Source of the DNA: Massilia antarctica
Lineage (GTDB): Bacteria; Pseudomonadota; Gammaproteobacteria; Burkholderiales; Burkholderiaceae_D
Length of the DNA: 64,000 bases
Direction: 5' to 3'
Assembly: GCF_015689335.1 (NCBI RefSeq)
Contig: NZ_CP065053.1
Location: 4,030,001-4,094,000, forward strand
Under the pieces are notes generated by a model, which saw only the letters and a list, made by a program, of their open reading frames with translations, was not told where the DNA came from and ran no database searches. The translations under genes were made by a program, and so were the position numbers. Below are positions 44,397 to 53,761 of the stretch, piece by piece; the first letter of the stretch is position 1, and every line of letters starts with the position of its first letter.

Positions 44397-45236
44397 TCAG
44401 GCGCTGGCGAAGATGCTGCCCGGGACCGCGCCGCCGTAGGCGCCGGCCAGCGCCTTGTTGCGCTCTTGCGCAGTGGCGGCCGGTTCGTCGGCGCGCGGAC
44501 GGGGGGCGAGCAGGGCGGCGCGGTCGACCAGGCGCAGCAGCCGCAGGCTCAGGTTGCCGCCCACGCTGTCGCCATTCTCGCCGGCCGTGCCGGTGACGGG
44601 CGCTGACAGTTCGCGCCCGAGCAGTTTGAACAGTTCGTTCAAGCTGCCGGGGAACTTTACCGGCGGCAGCGGTTTGCCAGTCAGCACCAGCACATCGGGC
44701 GCATCGAGCTGGGCCGGGCGGGCGGCGGGTGCTGTTGTTTCGGTGGCGACGCTGGCGCTGGCCTCGTAATTGACCTCCAGCTCGAAATCGAAGGTCTGGC
44801 CATCGGCCGTGACCAGCTGGCCGGTGCCGATGAAGCTGGCGCTCTCGTTCAGGGAAAAGGCACTGGCGCGCACATTGCCGCTCTGGGTGGCCGAGGCCGA
44901 AAACGCCGATTGCGCCTGTACCGACACCGCGTCGAAGCTGACCTTGGCACCCTTGGCGGCATCGCCGAACAGCTTGCCGACGAAGGTATCGAGAAATTTC
45001 TGGGCCACATCGACGGTCGATGTGGCCAGCTGATCCACGCGGTTCATCAAGCTGCGCGGGGACAAGTTGACGTTATCGTTGTACAGGGACACCGGATCGA
45101 CCACCGGCAGGCGCGCGGCGACATTGCCGCTGGCCGGCGCCAGCTGCGCGCCGACGCTCCTGCCACCGGCCTGCGCGGCGGCAGGGGCGAGGGTGGATGC
45201 GGGCGGACGGGCGCTCAGGGCGGACAAGAAGGACAT
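44397..45236 (-). CDS. Unknown protein with flagellar-type promoter
   Basis: 279 residues, no signal peptide or membrane segment. Ala/Ser-rich N-terminus (MSFLSALSARPPASTLAPAA), then LYNDNVNLSPRSLMNRVDQL and DVAQKFLDTFVGKLF, and later TADGQTFDFELEVNYEAS. C-terminal region is Pro/Ala-rich with LLRLVDRAALL. I do not recognise a family. Ala/Ser richness, lack of cysteines and the sigma-28 match upstream (45272-45299) suggest a flagellar or chemotaxis-associated protein. A Pro/Ala-rich middle (KPLPPVKFPGSLNELFKLLG) may be a binding patch. Confidence 0.75.
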   Translation of the reverse strand: MSFLSALSARPPASTLAPAAAQAGGRSVGAQLAPASGNVAARLPVVDPVSLYNDNVNLSPRSLMNRVDQLATSTVDVAQKFLDTFVGKLFGDAAKGAKVSFDAVSVQAQSAFSASATQSGNVRASAFSLNESASFIGTGQLVTADGQTFDFELEVNYEASASVATETTAPAARPAQLDAPDVLVLTGKPLPPVKFPGSLNELFKLLGRELSAPVTGTAGENGDSVGGNLSLRLLRLVDRAALLAPRPRADEPAATAQERNKALAGAYGGAVPGSIFASA

Positions 45237-45271
45237 GGCGGTCAGACAATAAAAAAATTGCGTTACTGACC

Positions 45272-45299
45272 ATAACGGCAGTCTTGCCGATTACTTTAG
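45272..45299 (-). promoter_or_regulatory. Sigma-28 (FliA) promoter match upstream of the 44397-45236 gene
   Basis: Minus strand reads CTAAA (45299-45295), a 15-base spacer, then GCCGTTAT (45279-45272). The consensus is CTAAA-N15-GCCGATAA, so the -35 is perfect, spacing exact and six of eight -10 bases match. Start of transcription would be near 45266, about 30 bases before the ATG. Confidence 0.72.
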
Positions 45300-45340
45300 T
45301 TATTTTTCTATTATTTTTTTATTGCCTTGAGGAATCTCAA

Positions 45341-45553
45341 TCAATGGTGATGGGACCATTGCCCTTCCGGCGATGCGAGATAGGATTCAACAGCGTCCTT
45401 GTTTCCTGTGGCATGGCGTTTCAGCACACCGCAGCCGCACACGCCCTGGTAGGGCTGGATATGCGAACAGGCGGACACTTTCTGCAGGAAGACTTTGACA
45501 GGTTTCTCGCAGTTGGCGCATTTGAAGGTCAGCACGCGGGCGGGTTTTGACAT
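45341..45553 (-). CDS. Small zinc-ribbon-like protein
   Basis: 70 residues, MSKPARVLTFKCANCEKPVK. Cysteines at CANC and later VCGCG (five in total counting SACSH), plus HIQPYQ, suggest a small metal-binding ribbon. No signal or membrane segment. Unknown function; the C-terminus ends SPEGQWSHHH. ATG 45553 is preceded by a GGAAGG-poor leader, and the gene stands alone convergently to a small plus-strand gene. Confidence 0.65.
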   Translation of the reverse strand: MSKPARVLTFKCANCEKPVKVFLQKVSACSHIQPYQGVCGCGVLKRHATGNKDAVESYLASPEGQWSHHH

Positions 45554-45678
45554 GGGGAAGGTCCGAACGTAAAAAACGCGCATTTTATCATCGGCATGTG
45601 CGCAGGCAGTCAACTGCTGGCCTGGCACAGCGTTAACGGAGCAGGCCCCCGGGCGAACTGATCGAGACAGGAAGCAAG

Positions 45679-45831
45679 ATGAACTCCGACAAGCAACCAA
45701 GCAAGGAAAGCGTGCGCCAGTGGCTGCGCGCGCAAATCGCCCAGCGCCGTCCGCCGCCCGATCCGCAGGACATCCGGCGCGAGCTGGGCTGGGAACTGGA
45801 GAAGGCGCGCCCGGTCCGGCCGAAGCGGTAG
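45679..45831 (+). CDS. 50-residue small hypothetical protein
   Basis: ATG 45679 with AGGAAGCA before it (AGGA seven bases upstream) and TAG at 45829. Translation MNSDKQPSKESVRQWLRAQI continues AQRRPPPDPQDIRRELGWEL and ends KR. Basic, proline-rich, no signal peptide. The pattern RRELGW resembles tiny uncharacterised proteins of this family of bacteria; function unknown. Confidence 0.6.
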   Translation: MNSDKQPSKESVRQWLRAQIAQRRPPPDPQDIRRELGWELEKARPVRPKR

Positions 45832-45840
45832 AGGCATAAC

Positions 45841-46272
45841 TTACTGCGCAGGCGGCGGCATCACATTGATTACCTGCACGATGGTCTGCGTTTCGAGTTC
45901 ATACGGGATGCGGATATTCGGGCCGACAAAATCTTTTTTGTTCCGGGTGATGATCAGCCGTCGCGTGATATTTCCGGTTGCACGGATGATGGCGTCCAGT
46001 AACGGGATCTTCGGCAGACTGCGCATACTCGCGCCACGGATCGCCGCAGCCTCGTGCATGATTGCTTCGTCTGTTTGAATGACTTCGAACCCGCCGCTCA
46101 CCAAGAATGCGCGCGTGCCTGTCTGCTCCGAAGGCGGCGTCCCCGCAATCAGCTCCATCCAGGTGACTGCGCTGATGGCAGGATTGGTGTAATAACCCAA
46201 TTTCTGGAGGGCTTCAGGAATGCCATTCAGGGCGTCGATCAGGATGTTGGTGTCAAATAAGACTAGCGCCAT
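45841..46272 (-). CDS. vapC: PIN-domain toxin, VapC type
   Basis: 143 residues. PIN acidic residues are visible: FDTNILIDAL (D7), WMELIAGT (Glu), PLLDAIIRATG (Asp) and ITRNKKDF (the last Asp). VapC toxins cleave RNA, typically tRNA or rRNA, and are silenced by a cognate antitoxin. ATG 46272 overlaps the last codons of the upstream antitoxin gene (GAATGGCGCTAG), the usual coupled arrangement. The C-terminus (IRIPYELETQTIVQVINVMP) is typical of this subgroup. Confidence 0.88.
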   Translation of the reverse strand: MALVLFDTNILIDALNGIPEALQKLGYYTNPAISAVTWMELIAGTPPSEQTGTRAFLVSGGFEVIQTDEAIMHEAAAIRGASMRSLPKIPLLDAIIRATGNITRRLIITRNKKDFVGPNIRIPYELETQTIVQVINVMPPPAQ

Positions 46273-46796
46273 TCAGCCCTCGACTCTATTTGGTATTGAA
46301 GACCGTCTTTGGGTGTGTCGTCACGATCCTTCCACATGCCGAACGCCGCATTGAGTGCCGCAAGGCGCCTGGCTCGCTCGCTTTGCAATGCGTCATCGGC
46401 AGCCTGCGGCCCGCCTGGAGCATCTTGGGAAGGATTGGGCGAAGCCAGCGTGTCTTCCGGCGCGCCCTGGTCGATGTCTGGCTGCGACTCGTCGCATTCA
46501 CCCTTGACGTCGATATCGCAGTTGAGCGATGTGCGCGCCGCTGCAACAGGCGCACCCGCCGCGGGCGTACCGGAACAGGAAAATTGAAGGACATGCTTGT
46601 TCTCGACGCTGTTTCCGGTTCCACGGAATGTTGTGACACAGGTCAAATGGAAATGCGCCGAGAACGATGGCGCCGGCGAGGTACGAGGCCCGCTCCCGGC
46701 CAGCCGCTCCTGGCCGTCGTCGTGCAAGGGACCGGCGGCGCAAGCCTGCTCCTTCTCCGGCGTGAAAGCGCAGTCTTTTTCATAAAGTGAGCTCAT
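46263..46796 (-). CDS. Putative VapB-type antitoxin with unusual N-terminal extension
   Basis: 177 residues. Only the last 37 (about 141-177) look like an antitoxin: RRLAALNAAFGMWKDRDDTP then KDGLQYQIESRAEWR, the toxin-binding tail known from VapC partners. Residues 1-140 are unlike any antitoxin N-terminus I know: no MazE/AbrB-like or ribbon-helix-helix DNA-binding pattern, six cysteines, Ser/Pro/Asp-rich low complexity (CDESQPDIDQGAPED, NPSQDAPGGPQ). ATG 46796 has a strong GGGAG seven bases upstream, so long translation is plausible. Alternatively translation starts internally, or a deletion fused two genes. Confidence 0.7.
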   Translation of the reverse strand: MSSLYEKDCAFTPEKEQACAAGPLHDDGQERLAGSGPRTSPAPSFSAHFHLTCVTTFRGTGNSVENKHVLQFSCSGTPAAGAPVAAARTSLNCDIDVKGECDESQPDIDQGAPEDTLASPNPSQDAPGGPQAADDALQSERARRLAALNAAFGMWKDRDDTPKDGLQYQIESRAEWR

Positions 46797-46909
46797 CTTT
46801 TGCTCCCGCTTGTCGATGCATGCCAGTTCAGTCTAGCGCAATTCGGCCAGCACGACCCGGCGCTTCGCGACAAAATTCGACAGGATTGCCGACGGAGAAA
46901 ACAGGCCGC

Positions 46910-49900
46910 TCAGGCCGCGGCGCGCCAGGTATTGCGCCCGGCCTGCTTGGCCTGGTACAGCTGCATGTCGGCCTGCTGCAGCAGCGCGTCCGGTTCGAGC
47001 GTGCCGCCGCTGAAGTAGGCCAGCCCGATGCTGGCAGAGACCGATACCGTGACCGTTCCCAGCTCGAACGGCGCCTGCATCGCGCTGACGATCTTGGCCG
47101 CGATGGCTTGCGCATCTTCCGGGCGCGCCAGCTTTTCCATGATGATGGTGAATTCGTCGCCGCCCAGGCGCGCCACGGTATCGCTGGCGCGCAGGGTCTG
47201 CGTCAGGCGTGCCGAAAACGCCTTGAGCAGGGCGTCGCCCACATGGTGGCCGTAGGTATCGTTGACCGGCTTGAAATGGTCGACGTCCATGTACATCAGC
47301 GCCATCAGATGGCCGTCGTCGGCGCTCTCGCGCATCGCCACGCTGAGTTTATGCAGGAAGCCCGCGCGGTTGGCCAGCCCGGTCAGGGCGTCGACCTGGG
47401 CCAGTTTCAGCAAGCGCTTTTTCTCGCGCTTTTGCGAGGTGATGTCCTGGCGCATGACGTGAAAGCCGACCACCGTCGCGCCGTCTTCGCCCAGTTGCGG
47501 AATGTAGGTCACTTCGAGCGTGCGCTCGGTACCTTCGCTCTCGTCGTGTTCCTCGAACACCAGGGTTTCACCCTTGAGCGCGCGCAGGATGTACGGTTCG
47601 AGCGTGGCGAAACGCTGCTCGCCAACGGTCTGGCGCACCGTCATGCCCGGCACGGCCGCGCCATCGCGCCCGAATTCGCGGTGGTAAGCCAGGTTGTGGA
47701 AGCGATAGACCTGGTTGGCGTCGATGTAGGCCACCATGGCCGGCAAGGTATCGGCAATGGTGCGCAGGCGCGCCTCGCTTTCGCGCAGCGCCAGTTCGGC
47801 TTCGCGCAGGGTGGTGATGTCGTCGATGGTGCCGACAAAACCTTCGATGCGTTCGCCGATGCGCACCGCCGCCACCTTGACCGATGTCCATACCAGGCTG
47901 CCGTCCGGACGCAGGCAGCGCACCACTTTCTTGAACGGTTCGGGGTTCCTGCGCTGGTGCTGGAAGATCGCATTGAGGCTGTCGCGCTCCTCCGGATGAA
48001 GCGCCTGGGTCCAGCCGCGGCCCAGCGCCTGCTCGCGCGTGAGGCCGGTGATGGTTTCGAACATGCGGTTGACGTAGGTGCAGTTGCCGCGCAGGTCGGC
48101 GCGGATCAGGCCGAGCGGGGAAGCGTTGGTGATCGCGGTCAGCTGCGCTTCGCTGTTGCGCAGGTTCTGTTCCTGCTCATGGCGCCGGGTCACGTCCTCG
48201 GCGATGCACAGGATGTATTCGATGGCGCCGGCGTTGTCGAACAGCGGTACCGACACCGTGTGCAGGTAGCGCAGTTCGCCGTCGGGCCGGCGCAGCGGTT
48301 TTTCGGGCAAGTCGACCGCCGCCGGACTGGCCATCATGGCGCGGTCTTCCTCCAGGCTGCACAGGGCGAAATCGGGGGCGAAGGCGACGCAGTCGGTCTT
48401 GCCGATCACGTCGTCGGCGGCGTAGCCGGTGGCCGCTTCGGCGGCCTTGTTCCACACCACCATGGTGCCGAAGCTGGCCGGGCGCACGCTCTTGACGTAA
48501 ATGAGCAGCGGCAGGTGTTCGATCAGCGACTGCAGGAAACCGCGGTTGCCGCTGATTTCGAGTTCGGCCAGCTTGCGCGCGCTGATGTCGCGCCAGCTCA
48601 CCGCCACCCCATCCGGAATCGGCACGATCTGATGGCGGATCCATACTGCCCGCTCGCCGGGGGCGCGCAGTTCGACTTCTTCTTCGAGCGGCTGCAATTC
48701 GATCAGCACGCGGGCGTAGCGTTCGAGGAACGGCGGGTCGACGTCGCGCGGCAGCAGCGGCAGGATGCCCTGTCCGGTGACGGCGGCGCGCGTGTGGCCC
48801 AGCATGGCCGCGCCCTTGTCGTTGATGTCGGCGACGACGAAGTCGGTGATGATGCCGCCGGCGTCGCGGCGCGCCTTGAGGAACATGACGCCATCGAGGC
48901 TGCCCTCGGCGGCCGCGCGCGAGGTGGCCTGGGCGTCGCGCGCGGCGCGCATGCTGGCGCGCAGGCGCGCGCTCTGGCGCATCAGCAGCGCCGTCACCGC
49001 GACGATGCCCAGGGTCACGGCCAGCGCTATCCACAGGTAGCGGATGCGGTGGCGCTCGAATTTTTCCATCGCGGCGCGCTCGGTGATGCCTACCACCGCC
49101 ACCAGGGCGTAGCGGTCCATGTCGCTGTAGCTGTAGATGCGCGCGATGCGGTCCGGCGGCGCGTTCGGTTCGAGTTCGCCGGCGAGGGCGCCGGCCCCCT
49201 TGCGCGCGCGAAAATCGAGGCGTTCGCCCACGAACAGGCGCTCGCCCACGCGCCCGATCGTGAGATGGGCACCGTGCGCCCACAGGAACAGGGCGGCCTC
49301 GTCGTCGACGCTGACCCTGTCGTAGTCGTCGACGAAGTAGAGCGGGTCGATCATGATCACGATAACGCCGGCGAAGCTGCCGTCGGCGTTGTCGAGGCGG
49401 CGCGCGATCTGGATCAGCCACTTGCCGCTGCGCGGCTCGACCACCGGGGTCGAGAATTGGGAGGCATCGCCGGCCCCGCCCGCGAGCGCGAGGAACCAGG
49501 AGGTGGCGGCGGTGGGGCCGGGACCGCTGTTAAAGCCGTTGGCGCTGTCGAGCAGCATGCCGTGGCGGTCGAGCAGGGCCATCGGCAGGTTGAGCTTGGC
49601 CGGCAGCACGCTGTCGAGCAGGCCGTTGCGCTGGGAAAATTCGGGCAGGCGCAGGCTGCCCTGGGTTTCCTCGTACTTGAGCTTGAAAAGTTGGGTCGCG
49701 TGGTCGCTCTGGCGCAGGATGTGGCTGACATGCTCGGACAGCACGCGCGCCAAGGCTTGGCTCGACAGTACTGCGTCGTGATGGGCGGCGTCGCGCTCGA
49801 CCCCCATCTGGTGATACAGGGTGATCCACATGGCCGCCGCCAGCGACAGCGCGAAGCAGGGGAGCAGCAGGATCCGGAACAGGCGCCTGGCTGATCGGCG

Positions 49901-49948
49901 AAATACGCTGGCGGAAGGAATAGGCGTCCCCTGATGGTTGGTTGGCAT
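46910..49948 (-). CDS. Multi-PAS diguanylate cyclase with periplasmic sensor
   Basis: 1012 residues from ATG 49948. A first membrane segment (about 25-45, ILLLPCFALSLAAAMWITLY) and a second near residue 300 (IALAVTLGIVAVTALLM) enclose a Cache-like periplasmic sensor. Four PAS domains follow (e.g. EISGNRGFLQSLIEHLPLLI, NASPLGLIRADLRGNCTYVN, SEARLRTIADTLPAMVAYID), then a C-terminal GGDEF domain (DALTGLANRAGF, RLGGDEFTIIM) intact at its signature. It should make c-di-GMP in response to an extracytoplasmic signal. No EAL domain. The longer frame upstream of 49948 is not convincing. Confidence 0.9.
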   Translation of the reverse strand: MPTNHQGTPIPSASVFRRSARRLFRILLLPCFALSLAAAMWITLYHQMGVERDAAHHDAVLSSQALARVLSEHVSHILRQSDHATQLFKLKYEETQGSLRLPEFSQRNGLLDSVLPAKLNLPMALLDRHGMLLDSANGFNSGPGPTAATSWFLALAGGAGDASQFSTPVVEPRSGKWLIQIARRLDNADGSFAGVIVIMIDPLYFVDDYDRVSVDDEAALFLWAHGAHLTIGRVGERLFVGERLDFRARKGAGALAGELEPNAPPDRIARIYSYSDMDRYALVAVVGITERAAMEKFERHRIRYLWIALAVTLGIVAVTALLMRQSARLRASMRAARDAQATSRAAAEGSLDGVMFLKARRDAGGIITDFVVADINDKGAAMLGHTRAAVTGQGILPLLPRDVDPPFLERYARVLIELQPLEEEVELRAPGERAVWIRHQIVPIPDGVAVSWRDISARKLAELEISGNRGFLQSLIEHLPLLIYVKSVRPASFGTMVVWNKAAEAATGYAADDVIGKTDCVAFAPDFALCSLEEDRAMMASPAAVDLPEKPLRRPDGELRYLHTVSVPLFDNAGAIEYILCIAEDVTRRHEQEQNLRNSEAQLTAITNASPLGLIRADLRGNCTYVNRMFETITGLTREQALGRGWTQALHPEERDSLNAIFQHQRRNPEPFKKVVRCLRPDGSLVWTSVKVAAVRIGERIEGFVGTIDDITTLREAELALRESEARLRTIADTLPAMVAYIDANQVYRFHNLAYHREFGRDGAAVPGMTVRQTVGEQRFATLEPYILRALKGETLVFEEHDESEGTERTLEVTYIPQLGEDGATVVGFHVMRQDITSQKREKKRLLKLAQVDALTGLANRAGFLHKLSVAMRESADDGHLMALMYMDVDHFKPVNDTYGHHVGDALLKAFSARLTQTLRASDTVARLGGDEFTIIMEKLARPEDAQAIAAKIVSAMQAPFELGTVTVSVSASIGLAYFSGGTLEPDALLQQADMQLYQAKQAGRNTWRAAA

Positions 49949-50179
49949 CAAAAGAAATGACGTGGCGAGGCTGGAAATGCTTGAAATTCGGCAGCACCGT
50001 AACTGACATTCTGCGCGCAAATGCCGGCCGTTTGGTTGGTGCACTCGAAAAAATCTTGGGCGAAAGAACAAAGCGTGGCGTTTCGTCACTACATTGGCGC
50101 GCCGCTGGCCTGTTGCGGGCGCCTCAGGCGGCGATACGTTGCGCTTGTGCCGATGAGAAATCCACTGATGGCGCACGCC

Positions 50180-50220
50180 TTGCGCTAGATCAAACCTGCG
50201 GTGTCGGAGTTCTTTACACT
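50180..50220 (+). promoter_or_regulatory. FNR/Anr-type box with -10 for the hemerythrin-like gene
   Basis: TTGCGCTAGATCAA at 50180-50193 matches TTGATNNNNATCAA at eight of ten positions; TACACT (50215-50220) follows as -10, putting the box centre about 41 bases upstream of the expected start, the class II FNR arrangement. The 404-base gap 49949-50352 otherwise holds no gene. Confidence 0.6.
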
Positions 50221-50352
50221 GATTTCTCCGGGCTGATGCAAAAGTTCATAAAGAACAACTCCAAGCCTGCCAAAACACACGACTCCAGCCAGGCTCTCCG
50301 GCGCTTCCAGCGTCAGGATCTTGCGTATGCGGGCAACTTTTGAGGAGACCGA

Positions 50353-50967
50353 ATGTTAACGGCGACATATACCCTGGTTGCACTGTCTGTCGAGCAAGCG
50401 AAGATTCGCACGCAGGTGCAGGACTTGCAAAAGCTGCTTCACTCGACGTTCGCGCATCAGAATGCGCTTGCCGCGGGGCAGGTTGGCGCCGCCTGCGACA
50501 CCGTCCAGCGTTTGTACGAAAATTGCCACTGGCGCAAGATCGACATGTTCCTGGTACCGGTCATCCGCAAGGCCAGTCCCGCCGCCGACCGGCTGCTGCT
50601 CGACCTCGAAGAACTGGGCCGCGCCGCCGCCGACGCGGTGGGCGTGCTGGTGGTGCGGCTCGGCTTCCAGGCGCTCGATACCTATGCCGGCGTGGCCCAG
50701 TTCTGCGCCGCGCTGGAAGCGTTTTGCAGCGCCACCCTCAAGCGCCTCGAACGCGAGGAGCGCGAGCTGTTTCCTGTCGCCCGGGCCGTCATTTCCGGCG
50801 AAGCGTGGTTTTCCATCGCCAACCAAATGCTCGCGCACGACGCCCATGTGCAGGAGCGCAAGCCGTCGCGCCAGGCGATCGTGCTGTCCCGGCGCGGGCA
50901 CGATGGCGAGTGCGAGCGGGTCGACGACGGGCGCGAGCGCCGCCTCGCGCCGCATTTCGCGCATTGA
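50353..50967 (+). CDS. Hemerythrin-like four-helix protein
   Basis: 204 residues, GAGGAG six bases before the ATG. Helical throughout: KLLHSTFAHQNALAAGQVG, LYENCHWRKIDMFLVPV, and KRLEREERELFPVARAV, where E-R-E-L-F-P followed by residues is typical of HHE/hemerythrin di-iron domains; histidines in the first and second helices are compatible with iron ligands. It is probably an oxygen- or NO-linked iron protein, which would fit the FNR-type site upstream. C-terminal 25 residues are basic and look disordered. Family identity is moderate. Confidence 0.6.
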   Translation: MLTATYTLVALSVEQAKIRTQVQDLQKLLHSTFAHQNALAAGQVGAACDTVQRLYENCHWRKIDMFLVPVIRKASPAADRLLLDLEELGRAAADAVGVLVVRLGFQALDTYAGVAQFCAALEAFCSATLKRLEREERELFPVARAVISGEAWFSIANQMLAHDAHVQERKPSRQAIVLSRRGHDGECERVDDGRERRLAPHFAH

Positions 50968-51211
50968 AGCGCCCCGCGGCACGCTGCCCGCCGCACGCTG
51001 CAAGCTGCGCTTTCCTGCGCGCGGCGGCTTTTCACACCCCGCGCCGGCGCCGGAGTACCTCGATTGCCGCGGGCAGGTCCGGTCCGCGCCGCCCCCCCCT
51101 GGCCCGGCCGCGCCAGCCACCCGTGGTATCGCGCATTAATACTCCTTCCGATCGCGTGCTTTCCGCGCCATTCTTGCTATGATGGTGGTTTTGAATGGTT
51201 GATATCACGTC

Positions 51212-53761
51212 ATGTTCGAATTCCTTTTCAAGCGACCGGCCGACAAGTCCGACACCCCTGCCGGGAAGTCCGCGCAGGCCAGCCCTCACCCAGCTCCGGC
51301 AGCCGCGCAGACCAGCGCGCTGCGGGCCCAGCAGGCCGAAAAGGTAGCCGCGCTGGCCGGCGATGAAGCCGCCGCCGTCGAGTTCATCCTGCAATCCGAC
51401 TTTTCCGAGCTGCGCCTTGCCGCCGCCGAGCACGTTCACTCGGCCGCCGCGCTCGACAGAGTGCACGCGGCCATGCGCAATACCGACCGCCGCGTCGCCA
51501 AGCTCATGCAGTCGCGCCTCGATGCGCTGCGCCACCATCAGGCCGAGCTTGTACGCGGCCAGGCTTGCATCGAGCAAGCGCAAGCCTTGCTCAAGGACGA
51601 GAAGCTCTCGCCCAACCAGGTTGCCGACCTGGACCGCCGCTGGTCGGTGATCGCCGCGCCGGAACTGGCCGGGCAGTTCGATGGCATCCGCGCCCAACTG
51701 GCGCAGCGCCTGGAAGCCCAGGTGAGCTTGCAGCGCGCCATGATCGACAGCCTGACCGCCTTGCGCGCCTTAGGCAGCAGCGACTTGCGCGCCGCCGAGC
51801 TGGGCGAGCGCCTGGAACAGATGGCGCAGGCCCACGCGGCTGCGCTGGCCGCACCGGAACACACTTCGCTGCCGCGCAGCCTGACCAATGAATTCGCTTC
51901 CGAGCATGCGCGCCTGACCGCCTCGCTGGGCGCGCTGGAGCAGGGCCAGTCGGCCGTGATCGCGCGCGAAACCGCGCTGGCCGAATGGCGCGCCACGCCG
52001 CCCGGCGCGTTCAACCAGGAACAACTGAAAAAAGCCTGGCAGCAGCTGCCGCCAGCACCAAAGGACGCCGCCGCCGACCTGCAGCAGCGCTTCGAGGTGC
52101 TGCTCGCTTCCCTGCCGGCTCCGGCCCCCTCGGCGCACAAGCCGAAGGAAGCGCGCAAGGGCGCGCCGGCGCAGGCGCCCGACCAGCATTTCATCGACAC
52201 GCTCGACGCCATGGAAGCGGCCCTGCAGCAAGGCTCGCTCGGCAGCGCCGCCGACATGGACAAGATCCTCAAGGACAGCAAGGGTACGCGCTTGACGCCA
52301 GCCCTGGCCGACCGCCTGGCGCACGCGCGCGCCGAACTCAAACGCCTGTCGGACTGGGCGCGCTGGGGCGGCAACGTCTCGCGCGAGGAATTGATCAAGG
52401 CGGTCGAGCAGCTCGTCACGCAAAAACTGGCGATGAGCGAACTGGCCAAGAAAGTCGGCAGCATGCGCGAACGCTGGAAGGCGCTCGACACCTTGTCCGG
52501 GGCCGCGCCGAAAAGCCTGTGGGAGCGCTTTGATGCCGCCTGCAGCGCCGCCTACGCGCCCGCCGCCGCCCACTTCAAGCACCTGGCCGACGAACGCCAC
52601 ACCAACGCGGCCAAGGCGCAAGCCCTGATCGCCGAAGCGGCGCTCGAAACAGCCAAGCTGGCCGAAGGCGAGAGCGTCGACTGGAAGCACATGGCGGCCA
52701 CCGTGCAGCGCATGCGCCTGGCGTGGAGCCACCTGGGCGCGATCGACCGCAAGGAAAAGAAGCGCCTCGACCAGGAATTCACCGATGCGCTTAACACCTT
52801 GCAGGCGCCGCTGGAACAGCAGCGCAAGAACGAAGTGGCCGAACGCGAAGCGATGATCGCCCAGGTGGCCGCGCTCGACGCGCACGACCGCCACGCGCTC
52901 GACACCCTGCGCGCGTTGCAGGAACGCTGGCAGGAACACGCGCGCGCGCTGCCGCTCGAACGCAAGTCCGAGCAGGCGCTTTGGCAGAAATTCCGCGCCG
53001 CCTGCGATGCCGTCTTCGCGCGCCGCAAGGAAAGCGCCAACGCGGCCGATGCCGAACGGCGCAGCCACCAGGAAGCCAAGGACGCGATCAGCGCGCGCCT
53101 CGAACACGCCGCCAGCGAGCCTGGCGTTGCCGCCCAGGCCGCCAAACTGTTGCGCGAAGCGGCCGCCGAATGGAACGCCATCGGCGCCGTCCCGCGCGCC
53201 CACGAAGCGAAGGTCGAGAAACGCTATCACGCCGCCATCGCCGCGCTGCAGCATCATGTGGACGCCGCCAAGCGCGACGCCAGCCGCGCCCAGGCCAGCG
53301 CGCTGCGCGACAAGCTGCGCCTGTGCCAGGAACTCGAAGCGCAGGTCGCCGCCGGCGGCCCTGATGCCGACAGCATCGACTGGGCCGCGCGCTGGAGCGC
53401 CTTGCCGGCGCTGGACGCCAACTACGAACGCACGCTCAAGGCACGCTTCGATGCGGCGCTGGCCGCGCGCGGCGAGGGCAGGGCCGCCTTTGCCGCCCTG
53501 CTTGAAAAGAACCGCGCGCCGCTGCTGCACGAAGTCCTGCGCCTCGAAATCGCGGCCGGCATCGACAGCGGCAGCGAATTCGCGCGCGAGCGCCTGAAAC
53601 TGCAGGTCGAAACCTTGCAGTCGTCGCTCAAGTCGGGCCAGAAGCCGGGCAACCAGGCGGCCCAGTTCCTGCAGCTGTGCGCCATGCCGGCCCTGGTCGA
53701 CGACCGCACCGCGTCGCGCATCGAGCACCTGTTCACGCGCATCGCCAGGGACGGCAAATGA
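51212..53761 (+). CDS. DUF349-domain protein
   Basis: 849 residues of almost uninterrupted alpha helix, Ala/Glu/Arg/Lys rich. Repeated pieces such as [22 protein letters not shown] and [15 protein letters not shown], each with a conserved E/R-x-W, are the DUF349 repeat, which occurs several times here. No signal peptide or membrane segment. The N-terminus [20 protein letters not shown] is short and disordered. Function is unknown for the family. It overlaps the start of moaE by one to four bases (ATGATG), so translation is coupled. Confidence 0.83.
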   Translation: MFEFLFKRPADKSDTPAGKSAQASPHPAPAAAQTSALRAQQAEKVAALAGDEAAAVEFILQSDFSELRLAAAEHVHSAAALDRVHAAMRNTDRRVAKLMQSRLDALRHHQAELVRGQACIEQAQALLKDEKLSPNQVADLDRRWSVIAAPELAGQFDGIRAQLAQRLEAQVSLQRAMIDSLTALRALGSSDLRAAELGERLEQMAQAHAAALAAPEHTSLPRSLTNEFASEHARLTASLGALEQGQSAVIARETALAEWRATPPGAFNQEQLKKAWQQLPPAPKDAAADLQQRFEVLLASLPAPAPSAHKPKEARKGAPAQAPDQHFIDTLDAMEAALQQGSLGSAADMDKILKDSKGTRLTPALADRLAHARAELKRLSDWARWGGNVSREELIKAVEQLVTQKLAMSELAKKVGSMRERWKALDTLSGAAPKSLWERFDAACSAAYAPAAAHFKHLADERHTNAAKAQALIAEAALETAKLAEGESVDWKHMAATVQRMRLAWSHLGAIDRKEKKRLDQEFTDALNTLQAPLEQQRKNEVAEREAMIAQVAALDAHDRHALDTLRALQERWQEHARALPLERKSEQALWQKFRAACDAVFARRKESANAADAERRSHQEAKDAISARLEHAASEPGVAAQAAKLLREAAAEWNAIGAVPRAHEAKVEKRYHAAIAALQHHVDAAKRDASRAQASALRDKLRLCQELEAQVAAGGPDADSIDWAARWSALPALDANYERTLKARFDAALAARGEGRAAFAALLEKNRAPLLHEVLRLEIAAGIDSGSEFARERLKLQVETLQSSLKSGQKPGNQAAQFLQLCAMPALVDDRTASRIEHLFTRIARDGK

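Noticed and set aside
46787..49894. 1035-codon plus-strand frame opposite the GGDEF gene
   Set aside because: Compositional shadow of a high-GC gene; the minus strand has clear PAS and GGDEF motifs.
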